Source: Paracidobacterium acidisoli (GTDB taxonomy: Bacteria > Acidobacteriota > Terriglobia > Terriglobales > Acidobacteriaceae). From it: a stretch of 64,000 bases of DNA. The stretch is from assembly GCF_003428625.2 (NCBI RefSeq), contig NZ_QVQT02000008.1:179867-243866 (forward strand). The letters run 5' to 3'. Positions 53,822 through 63,746 of the stretch are shown piece after piece. Position 1 is the first letter of the stretch; each line of letters begins with the position of its first letter. A program made the translations under genes and the position numbers. Below the pieces are notes generated by a model. It made no database searches and had not been told where the DNA came from. It saw nothing but the letters and a program-made list of their open reading frames with translations.

Positions 53822-54334
53822 TCAGCGCGTGGCAAAGTGAATGACCACGTGGATCGCCATCACGCTGCCCATCAGCAGAATGCCCAGCGCCACCGGAGCC
53901 CGCTTCCGCCACAGCTTCACCGCCGCGATCGCAAAGATGATCTCCGGAATCACCACGATGGTCAGCACATGCACCCACTCTTTGCGATCCAGATCGAGCC
54001 CGGGGAAGAGCACATACCCCAGCCACACCAGTCCGAAGGCCGCCGCCAGCAGCGCCGCCGCCAGCACCGCTCCTGAAATCACTCCCACCGTTTTCTTACC
54101 AATCTGATCCACACGCGCCTCCTTCCTTTTCCACAAAGATCCCTTCCACCCCTCGCGCCACAGGCACCGAAGCATCGCCGCCGTGCTTCCCAGCGCCCAC
54201 TCCAGCGCCTCGCGGTCGCTGTCGATGAAGTCCAGCTCCCGCAGCATGGCCTCGGCCCACTCCCGGCACACCGCCGGAGAGCACCGCACCACAACCTGCA
54301 GCAGCCGACGGGCCGCCCTGCGAATCGCCGCCAT
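53822..54334 (-). CDS. Small inner-membrane protein paired with a PadR regulator
   Basis: This 170-residue protein has a soluble N-terminal 80 residues (AAIRRAARRLLQVVVRCSPAVCREWAEAMLREL) followed by three transmembrane segments (ISGAVLAAALLAAAFGLVWLGYVLF, VLTIVVIPEIIFAIAAVKL, ALGILLMGSVMAIHVVIHF). Pairs of PadR and such a protein are common in Acidobacteriota; the role is unknown. ATG 54334 overlaps the PadR stop by one base (TGATG), indicating coupling and control by that repressor. Confidence 0.8.
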   Translation of the reverse strand: MAAIRRAARRLLQVVVRCSPAVCREWAEAMLRELDFIDSDREALEWALGSTAAMLRCLWREGWKGSLWKRKEARVDQIGKKTVGVISGAVLAAALLAAAFGLVWLGYVLFPGLDLDRKEWVHVLTIVVIPEIIFAIAAVKLWRKRAPVALGILLMGSVMAIHVVIHFATR

Positions 54335-54636
54335 CAGCCCTCCGCCTCATGCAGCGCCGCCAGCCGTCCCGCCGCGCGCGGTAGCCGGTGCTCCCGCGCA
54401 AATCCCATCCCCTCCACCGTCAGCCGGTACAAATGCCGCGGAGGCCGGCCCTCCTCCGCTGTCTCCCACGACGTCTCCAGCAGCTTCCTCTCCGCCATCC
54501 GCATCAGGATCGGATACAGCGTCCCCGACTTCAGCCCCGTCCTTCGGCTGATGTCATATCCGTAACTCCACTCCCGCGGCTCCTGCAGAAACGCATCCAG
54601 AACCAGGAGGGTTTGCGGCGACAGACGCAGTTTCAT
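54334..54636 (-). CDS. PadR-family transcriptional regulator
   Basis: This 100-residue winged-helix protein (LVLDAFLQEPREWSYGYDISRRTGLKSGTLYPILMRMAERKLLETSW) has the short PadR-s2 form. It is the first gene of a two-gene unit with the membrane protein. A perfect 14-base palindrome lies ten bases upstream of its start and is the expected autoregulatory operator. The ligand is unknown. Confidence 0.92.
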   Translation of the reverse strand: MKLRLSPQTLLVLDAFLQEPREWSYGYDISRRTGLKSGTLYPILMRMAERKLLETSWETAEEGRPPRHLYRLTVEGMGFAREHRLPRAAGRLAALHEAEG

Positions 54637-54645
54637 GCCGATAAA

Positions 54646-54659
54646 TCTACATATGTAGA
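54646..54659. promoter_or_regulatory. Candidate PadR operator (TCTACATATGTAGA)
   Basis: This perfect palindrome contains the TACATATGTA core often bound by PadR proteins. It lies between the PadR gene and the divergent SnoaL-like gene and could control both. Confidence 0.75.
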
Positions 54660-54783
54660 CTTTTAAATGTCAACGAATTTCTTTCCCCCGATCTTCACAA
54701 CGGCTCCATCCCTCCGCCCCGGCTCTCGCCGCGCTTCGCCTCCCGAACCGCGTGATCTATTCTGTTCCCGAGGCTTCGTTCTT

Positions 54784-55338
54784 ATGCGTATCTGCCGCTC
54801 TGCAGTCCTGACCGTCTTCTGTCTGTTCCTGGTCTCGCCGGTGGTCTTCGCGCAGCTGCCGCTCGATCCGCTGGTGAGCTCTCCCCAGGCGCAGGACCAG
54901 AACCCCCTCACCAATCCCTCTCTCTCTCCGGGAATCCAGTTCCTCTACCAGCTCGAGGCGAAGTTCGCCGCCGACACGGCCCGAGGCGGCGGCAAGGCCT
55001 TCGCCTCATGGTTCGCCGACGATGCCGTCACCCTCAGCAACGGCAAGCCGCCCGTCGTGGGACGCGCCGCCATCGCCGCCGCCGCCACCTGGACGCCGCA
55101 GCAGTATCAGCTCACCTGGACGCCGGAAGGCGCGCGCCTCTCGCCCGGCGGAGATATGGGTTTTACCTGGGGACACTACCAGGGCGTCTCGAAGGACCGC
55201 GAAGGCGGCACCATTCAGACCACCGGCCGCTACATGACCGTCTGGAAGAAGCAGCCCGACGACACCTGGAAGGTCGCCCTCGACGCCAGCAACGACGGCC
55301 CGCCCGCCGAAGGCGACTGCTGCCGCCTGCCGAATTAA
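54784..55338 (+). CDS. Secreted SnoaL/DUF4440-like protein
   Basis: This 184-residue protein starts at ATG 54784, which begins the signal peptide (ICRSAVLTVFCLFLVSPVVFAQ). The rest is a cone-shaped alpha+beta barrel of the ketosteroid-isomerase-like superfamily (FLYQLEAKFAADTARGGGKAFASWFADDAVTLSNGKPPVVGRAAI; GRYMTVWKKQPDDTWKVALDASND). Two adjacent C-terminal Cys (DCCRLPN) could form a disulfide or bind metal. Its function is unknown. It is divergent from the PadR gene. Confidence 0.85.
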   Translation: MRICRSAVLTVFCLFLVSPVVFAQLPLDPLVSSPQAQDQNPLTNPSLSPGIQFLYQLEAKFAADTARGGGKAFASWFADDAVTLSNGKPPVVGRAAIAAAATWTPQQYQLTWTPEGARLSPGGDMGFTWGHYQGVSKDREGGTIQTTGRYMTVWKKQPDDTWKVALDASNDGPPAEGDCCRLPN

Positions 55339-55413
55339 GCTGCATCGGCATCGCTCAAATCGCTTGCCGTGAGTTCAGGTAAGAGAATGAATGGTCATCC
55401 CGACCGAAGCGCC

Positions 55414-55445
55414 GGGTGCCCCATGTCCGGAATCTCGAACATGGG
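55414..55445. repeat. Dispersed GGGTGCCCCA hairpin element
   Basis: GGGTGCC plus an imperfect stem (CCATGTCCG with CGAACATGG) is another member of the family seen at 43845. It is preceded by the shared CATCCCGACCGAAG at about 55396. Confidence 0.6.
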
Positions 55446-55480
55446 CAAACCCAGCGTTCAGATGTTATGCGCCGAAGGCG

Positions 55481-55552
55481 CGATCGCCTGGACGGCGAGT
55501 CCCGCGATCGCCTGGACGGCGAGTCCCGCGATCGCCTGGACGGCCAGTCCCG
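55481..55552. repeat. 24-bp tandem repeat x 3
   Basis: Three adjacent 24-base units start at 55481, 55505 and 55529. The third differs at one base. They end eight bases before the acs stop codon, in non-coding DNA. Each unit carries the octamer GCGATCGC or its core at its junction. Confidence 0.92.
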
Positions 55553-55559
55553 GCGAGTC

Positions 55560-57524
<1,965 letters not shown>

Positions 57525-57677
57525 ACGTCGGGTCTGCCGGCTCGTTTCTCTGGAGATTCGCGTCGCGGAGGGATTCTCCGGGCATGCTCCACACTAAAAG
57601 GCCCGATGCGCGAAAGGCAAGGCGACCGGCCGCGCAGTGATGAGCGGACATGGAATGTGGATTCTCCTTCCCGGCAC

Positions 57678-57866
57678 AGAATCTCCGGGTGCCCCATCCT
57701 TTGCCGAGCCGCTTTTGGCGAACCGGGTCCCCGGTGCACGCGATGTTCGTGCGCGGGGGTGAAGCAAAGGGTGGGAAGCTGACCCACTTTCAGCCGCGCC
57801 GTAAGTCCGGAGCTGCGCCATGTCTGCCGGTGTGCTTTGTATCAGGGCACGGCTTCAGCCGTGCCG
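57678..57866. repeat. 190-bp repeat, copy 1
   Basis: It begins AGAATCTCCGGGTGCCCCAT and ends with the GGCACGGCT-TC-AGCCGTGCC palindrome. Internally CCCATCCTTTGC pairs with GCAAAGGGTGGG (one mismatch), so the unit can fold on itself like a non-autonomous mobile element. Confidence 0.85.
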
Positions 57867-58067
57867 TAACAGGCCGGAAAAGACAGGGCTTCAGCCCCTG
57901 CGTCTCGCGTTAGCGAGACCGGTAGAAGCCCCCGGCTTTAGCCGGGGGAAGAAGATCGCCAGGGAAAAGGGGCTTCAGCCCCGGACCTCTTTGCGGCCCT
58001 CTGCGCTCCCTTCGCGTCCTCGCGGTGAAAATCATCTCGGACAGACAGGAGCACCCGCTAAAAAATG

Positions 58068-58259
58068 AGAATCTCCGGGTGCCTCATCCTTTGCTGAGCC
58101 GCTTTTGGCGAACCGGGTCCCCGGTGCACGCGATGTTCGCGCGCGGGGGTGGTGAAGCAAAGGGTGGGAAGCTGACCCACTTTCAGCCACGCCGTAAGTC
58201 CGGAGCTGCGCCATGTCTGCCGGTGTGCTTTGTATCAGGGCACGGCTTCAGCCGTGCCG
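58068..58259. repeat. 190-bp repeat, copy 2
   Basis: It is nearly identical to copy 1 over its full length, with a few substitutions and a three-base insertion near 58150. It lies in direct orientation about 390 bases downstream of copy 1. Confidence 0.85.
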
Positions 58260-58723
58260 CAGGAGGTCAAAATGAACGCGGCTTCAGCCGCTGCCGGAGG
58301 ATGATTGTGCATCGAGGGTTCCCCTTCACAGATCCGGAGTTCACCGCAATGCGGCGTGTCCGGAGATCCTTCTTTCGCAGCGGTTTACTCCTCTCCGAAA
58401 TCTGGCATGAAGTTTTTGGCGATTTCTTACAATGGAAGAAGCGTGAAAAGCCCGTCCGGACAGGGACGCGGCTTCAGCCGCTGAGGAATGGTTCCACTAG
58501 GTGCCCTGCGTCCGGATGTTCGGGCGTGGGCATGCGCATCCCGTCACACAAAGAATCCTTTAGAATCACGAAGATAGCCGGGGATAACCGAAGTAATACC
58601 TTGATAAAGCGATGAAAGCAAACGAGTTGCGGGAACCACCCCTTCAAAATTTGAAATCTCGATCCCGGCCGCGCCGCCGGTTACACTGACGCCTGAAGAT
58701 CGAAAGGATTCCGGGAAGCGCCC

Positions 58724-59494
58724 TTGTCCATCGAATCAGCCGTCGATTCCATCCCTGACCGCATCGTGGCGGTCATCCCTGCGCGTCTTGCCTCCACCCG
58801 CCTGCCTCGCAAAGTTCTTCGCGAGATCGCCGGCGAGCCGATGCTCGTCTGGGTCTGGCACGCCGCCCGCGCCTGTGCTCGTCTCGACCAGGTCATCATC
58901 GCCACCGACTCCGCCGAGGTCATGGCCTTCGCAAAGATCCGCGGCTTTCCGGCCATGCTCACCTCGCCCGGCTGCCCCAGCGGCACCGACCGCGTCCATG
59001 CCGTCGCGCAGTCCGTTCCGGCGGAGATCTACGTCAACATTCAGGGAGACGAGCCGCTGCTGCGCCCCGAGCATCTCGACGCGCTCCTCTCGCCCTTCGC
59101 CCGACCCGAGGTGGAAGTGGCGACCATCGCCACGCCCTGCGCGCCCGATCAGATCGCCAATCCCAACGCGGTCAAGGTCGTCACCGCCTCCGATGGCCGC
59201 GCACTCTACTTCTCCCGCGCCACCATCCCGTACGATCGCGACCGCGACGGCAACATTCCCTATCGCAAGCACCAGGGCATCTACGCGTATCGCCGCGCCG
59301 CGCTCGACCGCTTCACATCGCTGCCGCCCAGCCGTCTCGAGCAGATCGAGCGGCTGGAGCAGCTTCGCTTTCTCGAAAACGGAATCGGCGTCTACGTTAC
59401 CGAGACGCCATTCGACACCATCGGCGTCGATACTGAGGAAGATCTGCAGGAGGTCGAGAGGATTCTCGCCGCCCGTCCTCGTCCCGGCAGCTAG
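58724..59494 (+). CDS. kdsB: 3-deoxy-manno-octulosonate cytidylyltransferase
   Basis: This 256-residue enzyme activates Kdo with CTP to CMP-Kdo for lipopolysaccharide. Motifs are VAVIPARLASTRLPRKVL (nucleotide loop), IIATDSAEV, PSGTDRVHAVAQ, NIQGDEPLL (metal site) and KHQGIYAYRRAALDRF. The predicted start is TTG 58724; the motif VIPAR begins 16 residues in, slightly long for the family, so a downstream GTG is possible. It is convergent with the MFS gene, and the two TAG stops overlap within the palindrome CTAG at 59491-59494. Its presence supports a Gram-negative envelope. Confidence 0.94.
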   Translation: MSIESAVDSIPDRIVAVIPARLASTRLPRKVLREIAGEPMLVWVWHAARACARLDQVIIATDSAEVMAFAKIRGFPAMLTSPGCPSGTDRVHAVAQSVPAEIYVNIQGDEPLLRPEHLDALLSPFARPEVEVATIATPCAPDQIANPNAVKVVTASDGRALYFSRATIPYDRDRDGNIPYRKHQGIYAYRRAALDRFTSLPPSRLEQIERLEQLRFLENGIGVYVTETPFDTIGVDTEEDLQEVERILAARPRPGS

Positions 59495-60753
59495 ACCGTC
59501 GTCAGGTCCGCGCCTCGCGCCTCGCGTCCCAGGCACGTCATTACCGCGAGCACGCAGGCCACCATCAGCACCGTCGCCGCCAGCACCACTCCGTAGCTGC
59601 CGTACCGCTCCGCCGCTTTGGCCTGCAGCACGTCGTTGCGCGACGAAATCAGATTGCCGAGCTGATAGGCAAAGCCGGGAAAGGTCGCCCGCACCGGCCC
59701 CGGCGACAGCTCGCTCAGGTAAGCCGGCACCACGCCCCACGCTCCCTGCACCATGAACTGCATCAGGAAGGCGCCCGCCGTAAGCGCGAAGACCGAATGC
59801 GACAGCGCATACAGCGGAATCACCGGCAGCGAGAGCAGCGCCGCGGCAATGATTGCCCGCTTCCGCCCGATCTTCTCCGAAAGAGTGCCGAAGAGCATGC
59901 CGCCCGAGAGCGCGCCGATGTTGTAGATGATGGCGATAATGCCCGTCAGCCGCACCGAGAAGTGATGATCCTTCTGCAGAAAGGTCGGATAGAGGTCCTG
60001 CGTGCCGTGCGAGAACGAGTTGAACGCGGTCATCAGCAGCACGACAAAGAGAAAGGTCGGCGCATAGCGCAGAATGCCTTCCATCCATCCGGCCTGATCC
60101 TGCTTCTTCTTCTGCAGCGCTCCGGAGCGCCGGCCTTCCACCCACGCGGGCGACTCCTCCACCTTCCGCCCGATATAGAAGACCACCAGCGCCGGAGCCG
60201 CTCCGACCAGAAACAGCCCGCGCCATCCGAACGAGTGTCCGTGCCAGGTCAGGTGCGAGAAGAAAGGGAAGAGCGCGGCATAAGCCGCCGCCGCCATCAG
60301 ATAGCCGACCGCATATCCCTCCTGCAGCAGGCCGGAGAAGAAGCCTCGATTCTCTTTGGGCAGCGTTTCAAACGCCAGCGCCGCGCCCACGCCCCACTCG
60401 CCGCCCATGGCAATACCGAAGAGCGCGCGCAGCACCAGCAGGGAAGTGAAGGTCGGCGCAAAGGCGCAGGCCATCTCCAGCGCGGAATAGCTGGCGATAT
60501 TCAGCATCAGGATGGAGCGCCGTCCGAACCGCTCGGCCAGCGCGCCGAAGAGAAACGCTCCGACAGGACGAAAGGCCAGCGTCAGAAACAGCGCTTCGGC
60601 CACACGCGAAGGACGCTCGTGGAAATCCGCCGAAACGGCGGAGATGCAGAAGACAAGAATGAAGTAATCGAAGGCGTCGAGCGACCAGCCGAGGAAACAG
60701 GCAATGAATGCGTGACGCTGGGCAGAGCTTAGCTTCCGGAATGGTCCTGGCAC
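59491..60753 (-). CDS. MFS transporter, organic-acid/sialate:H+ symporter-like
   Basis: This 420-residue protein has 12 hydrophobic segments. The MFS loop motif reads FGALAERFGRRSILML between helices 2 and 3, with GTLSEKIGRKRAIIA at the equivalent C-half position. The N-terminal FLGWSLDAFDYFILVFCISAV is the pattern of the SHS/MHS group (lactate, sialic acid, shikimate). The exact substrate cannot be read. Its neighbours, kdsB on one side and a regulator on the other, give no pathway link. Confidence 0.88.
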   Translation of the reverse strand: MPGPFRKLSSAQRHAFIACFLGWSLDAFDYFILVFCISAVSADFHERPSRVAEALFLTLAFRPVGAFLFGALAERFGRRSILMLNIASYSALEMACAFAPTFTSLLVLRALFGIAMGGEWGVGAALAFETLPKENRGFFSGLLQEGYAVGYLMAAAAYAALFPFFSHLTWHGHSFGWRGLFLVGAAPALVVFYIGRKVEESPAWVEGRRSGALQKKKQDQAGWMEGILRYAPTFLFVVLLMTAFNSFSHGTQDLYPTFLQKDHHFSVRLTGIIAIIYNIGALSGGMLFGTLSEKIGRKRAIIAAALLSLPVIPLYALSHSVFALTAGAFLMQFMVQGAWGVVPAYLSELSPGPVRATFPGFAYQLGNLISSRNDVLQAKAAERYGSYGVVLAATVLMVACVLAVMTCLGREARGADLTTV

Positions 60754-60824
60754 CTCACGAGATTACCAAAACCGGAAACTGCGTCCGGCTCCGCACAGAT
60801 CGGCGTCCGGCATTCTGCGGCCTG

Positions 60825-60918
60825 GAGCTTTACAGGCTTAGAGCTTTACAGGCTTAGAGCTTTACAGGCTTAGAGCTTTACAGGCTTAGAGCTTTACAGG
60901 CTTAGAGCTTTACAGGCT
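60825..60918. repeat. 16-bp tandem repeat x 5.9 at the end of the NarL-type gene
   Basis: GAGCTTTACAGGCTTA repeats perfectly from 60825, with the last unit truncated by two bases inside the coding sequence. The unit contains the gene's last codons and its TAA stop, so four to five extra copies of the gene terminus extend into the spacer. Confidence 0.95.
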
Positions 60919-61678
60919 GGGTGGCAGGGGCATTCTCACCGGGGCGCGCTTCCGTATCGGCTACCCGTTTGTGCAGTTGATGGTGCAGGCAGTAAAGAGC
61001 CAGTTCCAGACGGTCAGAGACGCCCAGCTTGTCGTAGATCTTGCGCAGGTAGTTCTTGATCACCTGTTCGGTTGTGCCGAGCTGGTAGGCGATTTCCTTA
61101 TTGCGCTTGCCCTGGGTAATGCAGGCAATGATGGCCAGCTCTTTCTGAGAGAGCCGGGGCTGCGAGCGCGGATTGGTCAGTGCGCTGGCCTGCGAGCGAT
61201 ACGCTTCGATCACCCAGTTCACCGACTGGTTGTCGATCCAGGTTTCACCGGCGGCAATCTTGCGGACGCACTTTACGAGCAGATCCGGCGAGATAGAGCG
61301 GGGAATGATGCCCCGGACGCCGCGACGGTAAAGCTCGACAGTATGCGCTTCGTCGGAGGAGGCAGTCTGAACGATGATCTTGATCTGCGGCGCGATCCTG
61401 ACGATTTCAGGAATGGCATTGGTTGTTCCGGCAATCAGGCTTCCCTCAAGCAGAAGCACATCCGTGGGGTGCCGCTGAATCGCTGCGTGGATCTGAGAAA
61501 GGTTATCCACCTGCGCAACCACCCGAATATCGTCTTCCAGCGCAAAAACCTTGCGCATGCCCACACGGTAAATAGCCTGAGAATCGGCCAGAAGAACGCG
61601 AATAAGGCTTTTCCCGTTCTCCTGAACGGCTCCATTCGAGCCGTTTTCGTCCATCTTTTCCTGCTTTACATCTGACAT
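60902..61678 (-). CDS. NarL/FixJ-family regulator with degenerate receiver
   Basis: This 258-residue protein has a receiver-like domain at residues about 26-145 and a LuxR helix-turn-helix at about 170-235 (LSQKELAIIACITQGKRNKEIAYQLGTTEQVIKNYLRKIYDKLGVSDRLELAL). The expected phosphorylated Asp is replaced by Glu78 (TDVLLLEGS). The conserved Lys of the signalling pocket is Arg (GIIPRSIS), and the first acidic pair is reduced to ADS. Phosphorylation is therefore unlikely; it may be locked active or respond to another signal. ATG 61678 is preferred over TTG 61684. There is no adjacent kinase. A PilZ gene lies 44 bases upstream in the same direction. Confidence 0.9.
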   Translation of the reverse strand: MSDVKQEKMDENGSNGAVQENGKSLIRVLLADSQAIYRVGMRKVFALEDDIRVVAQVDNLSQIHAAIQRHPTDVLLLEGSLIAGTTNAIPEIVRIAPQIKIIVQTASSDEAHTVELYRRGVRGIIPRSISPDLLVKCVRKIAAGETWIDNQSVNWVIEAYRSQASALTNPRSQPRLSQKELAIIACITQGKRNKEIAYQLGTTEQVIKNYLRKIYDKLGVSDRLELALYCLHHQLHKRVADTEARPGENAPATQPVKL

Positions 61679-61722
61679 AGTCAACCCGAATCTGCCGTCT
61701 GCTGAACTAACTATCGTCCGTT

Positions 61723-62064
61723 TTACTGAAAGCTGTATTCGTCGATGATCGCAGCGGCGTACGTATAAGTTTCCTCATGGTAGGAACGGATCACGCGGCC
61801 GGTGCAGTGCACCGCAGCAGTCTGCTGCAAGCCGAACATACCACTCGGAATTTCCACCAGGAATTCCACTTTCTGGCCAGAGGTCAGAAGTTTGTTCAGC
61901 CTGAGCAGTACTCCGCTGGCTGACATATTCTCTGTCTGCCCCTCGTACACGATTCCCTCAACAATCAGCCGGACCGGGAGATGCAATGGAAAACGAACAG
62001 CGCAGCGAACCCCGGTGTGGACCTTTCTTTTGGTGCGCGGCGCAGCTGGTGAAATTGCACCCAT
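61723..62064 (-). CDS. PilZ-domain protein
   Basis: This 113-residue single-domain protein has an N-terminal basic segment (RTKRKVHTGVRCAVRFPLHLPVRL) and the second motif NMSASGVLL, matching the (D/N)xSxxG signature of PilZ. The strict RxxxR first motif is present only approximately (VRCAVR), so cyclic-di-GMP binding is likely but unproven. ATG 62064 follows GGGAG. It lies 44 bases upstream of the NarL-type gene and probably shares its transcript. Confidence 0.88.
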   Translation of the reverse strand: MGAISPAAPRTKRKVHTGVRCAVRFPLHLPVRLIVEGIVYEGQTENMSASGVLLRLNKLLTSGQKVEFLVEIPSGMFGLQQTAAVHCTGRVIRSYHEETYTYAAAIIDEYSFQ

Positions 62065-62253
62065 AAATACTCCCTGTGGACGTTACGGGGTGCTTTTAAT
62101 GTAACCCGATCCGATTTTTGTCATTGTATTACGAAAGTTTCGCGCTGGTACCACAAAATATTTGGGTTAACGCCGAAATCGGGTTACCTGAGGGCGAAAA
62201 GGCCGGAAAGGGGATAGATCCGGTTCGGTCTGCGGAATCGGATAACTGCCTGA

Positions 62254-63489
62254 TTACCCTGCCTGTTTCGGATAAAACGCAGCCGACGCCCCCACCCATT
62301 CCTGATCGCGATTGTGATCGACGCCCATCATTTTGCCTCGACCCAGGCGCGTAAGAGCAGCCAGCGGCTGAAGATTCTCTCCATCGGGCCACACATAGAG
62401 GATGCGGATTTCGCACTGCGTCGGACCGCAGGGCGTCTCGATGACCGGCTCGAAGTTCATTCTCTGCTGCAACAGATACTCATGCCGCTGAGTGACCGGA
62501 ATGGCTGCGAGATCTTCCTGGCTGGGAGCAAACTGAATGCCTTTGCCGGCAAAGGAGAAGAGCGGCTTAAGAATCCATTGATTTCTGTCCTCGGGCAAAC
62601 GGTCGCGCCCTTCGCCGCGAAACCAGGCATCGAGGAAAACCGCCGGAGGGACCGCTTCATGCTGCAGAAAGGGGATCGAGAACTTGCTGATGAGAAAGTA
62701 CCAGTTCGGATGACCGGCCCATTCCACATCGAAGGATTCGCGATAGTCGAACGGCAAGCGGATCTGCTTTCGCATCAGCTCATCGACGATCGCCCGGTTA
62801 TAGATACGTCGAATGGGGACCAGGGACCGGCCATTGCGGTAACAAAGGCGAGGCAATCTCCCGGGACGATCCTCAGGAAGAATCAATTCCGCATCGACAA
62901 TGCGAATTCCCAGACGATCCGCGGTGACCAGAAAATCCGGAAATGTCTTTTGCTGTTCAGGCTCGATCTCCGCCAGAACCACGGTTTCGGGGTCATGCCC
63001 GGCCAGAATGACACGCGAAAGAATCTTCCAGAAGCTCGCCGCGTCATGGCCGCCAAGGAAATAACCCAGCGACGGGTCCAGCTCAAATATCGACCGGTAG
63101 GCCTCTGAGAGAACGAATTGCAGGCCATAAATCGAGGGAAATGCCTGCATCTCCACCAGACGAGGGGAAAGCTCGCCGCTTTTCTCACGAATCAATCCAA
63201 AATCGACGGTGAGAAAGTGCGGATGCGGGGTCTGATCGGCAGCCCGGTAAAGCTCCGGAATGGCTCGCCCGGCTTTGGTGAGATATCCGGAATCATTCAC
63301 CAGGGAGTGAGTCAGCTCTGCCCCGATCGCCGCCATTCTGTCCAGAAGCGGCTTCGGAATAAAGCAGGGCGTCTCCGCGATACGGAAGTCAACGTGGGTA
63401 CGAACACAGGCGTCCAGACTATGCCGCAGGGAGCGGTAAAGCTCCGGACGGAAGCGGGAATTGAAGTCGCTGCGGAGCTGCCTGATCAC
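62254..63489 (-). CDS. Uncharacterised protein with an ATP-grasp-like C-terminal half
   Basis: I do not recognise a characterised family for this 411-residue soluble protein. The second half resembles ATP-grasp enzymes: QWILKPLFSFAGKGIQFAPSQEDL looks like the ATP-binding lysine and glycine-rich loop, and CEIRILYVWPDGE like a metal-ligand strand. The N-terminal half has a hydrophobic core and the segment HFLTVDFGLIREKSGELSPRLVEMQAFPS, reminiscent of circularly arranged glutathionylspermidine-synthase-like folds. That would suggest an amide or peptide-bond ligase. There is no signal peptide. It is co-oriented with the PilZ gene, 189 bases upstream of it. Confidence 0.6.
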   Translation of the reverse strand: MIRQLRSDFNSRFRPELYRSLRHSLDACVRTHVDFRIAETPCFIPKPLLDRMAAIGAELTHSLVNDSGYLTKAGRAIPELYRAADQTPHPHFLTVDFGLIREKSGELSPRLVEMQAFPSIYGLQFVLSEAYRSIFELDPSLGYFLGGHDAASFWKILSRVILAGHDPETVVLAEIEPEQQKTFPDFLVTADRLGIRIVDAELILPEDRPGRLPRLCYRNGRSLVPIRRIYNRAIVDELMRKQIRLPFDYRESFDVEWAGHPNWYFLISKFSIPFLQHEAVPPAVFLDAWFRGEGRDRLPEDRNQWILKPLFSFAGKGIQFAPSQEDLAAIPVTQRHEYLLQQRMNFEPVIETPCGPTQCEIRILYVWPDGENLQPLAALTRLGRGKMMGVDHNRDQEWVGASAAFYPKQAG

Positions 63490-63600
63490 GCCATCAGCTT
63501 AGCTGAAAGGGATGGTTTGTGCCGGTAACCGGAGCATCTTTCGCGCTGGTAATCGGATCGTAAGACGCCGTGAGATTGAGGGTGGATTATCTCAGTCACG

Positions 63601-63624
63601 TGATTACTAACTTATTAGTAATCA
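63601..63624. promoter_or_regulatory. Perfect dyad upstream of the Pro-repeat gene
   Basis: TGATTACTAA and TTAGTAATCA flank CTTA. The 24-base dyad lies 123 bases before the start of the Pro-rich repeat gene and 112 bases upstream of the ATP-grasp-like gene on the other strand. It could be an operator or a factor-dependent stem. Confidence 0.5.
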
Positions 63625-63746
63625 TAGGCTTCTCAACTTAAAAAATAGCACAAAAGTTGTAGATATTCCTCTCCCATCAAATTAAGCTCTGAAGTGTGTG
63701 TCCCACACAACGATGCATCAGCATCAACTTCCCAGGAGAAATGTTC

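Larger units (their letters stand above)
57525..58723. repeat. 1.2-kb gene-free region of palindromic repeats
   Basis: No gene is supported here. The region holds a 190-base duplication (57678-57866 and 58068-58259) and many short hairpins with TTCAG or TTTAG centres: 57846-57865, 57902-57919, 57929-57948, 57969-57982, 58239-58258, 58278-58291 and 58468-58481. A further GTGCCC...GTGGGC element lies near 58500. Any open frames here change between the two copies and look accidental. Confidence 0.8.

Noticed and set aside
55480..55552. Cyanobacterial HIP1 repeats (GCGATCGC)
   Set aside because: The octamers occur only because they are part of a 24-bp tandem unit. They are not enriched elsewhere in the window.
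57525..58723. CRISPR array or transposon gene in the 1.2-kb gap
   Set aside because: Repeats are palindromic with uneven spacing and no uniform spacers. No transposase or Cas frame is present.
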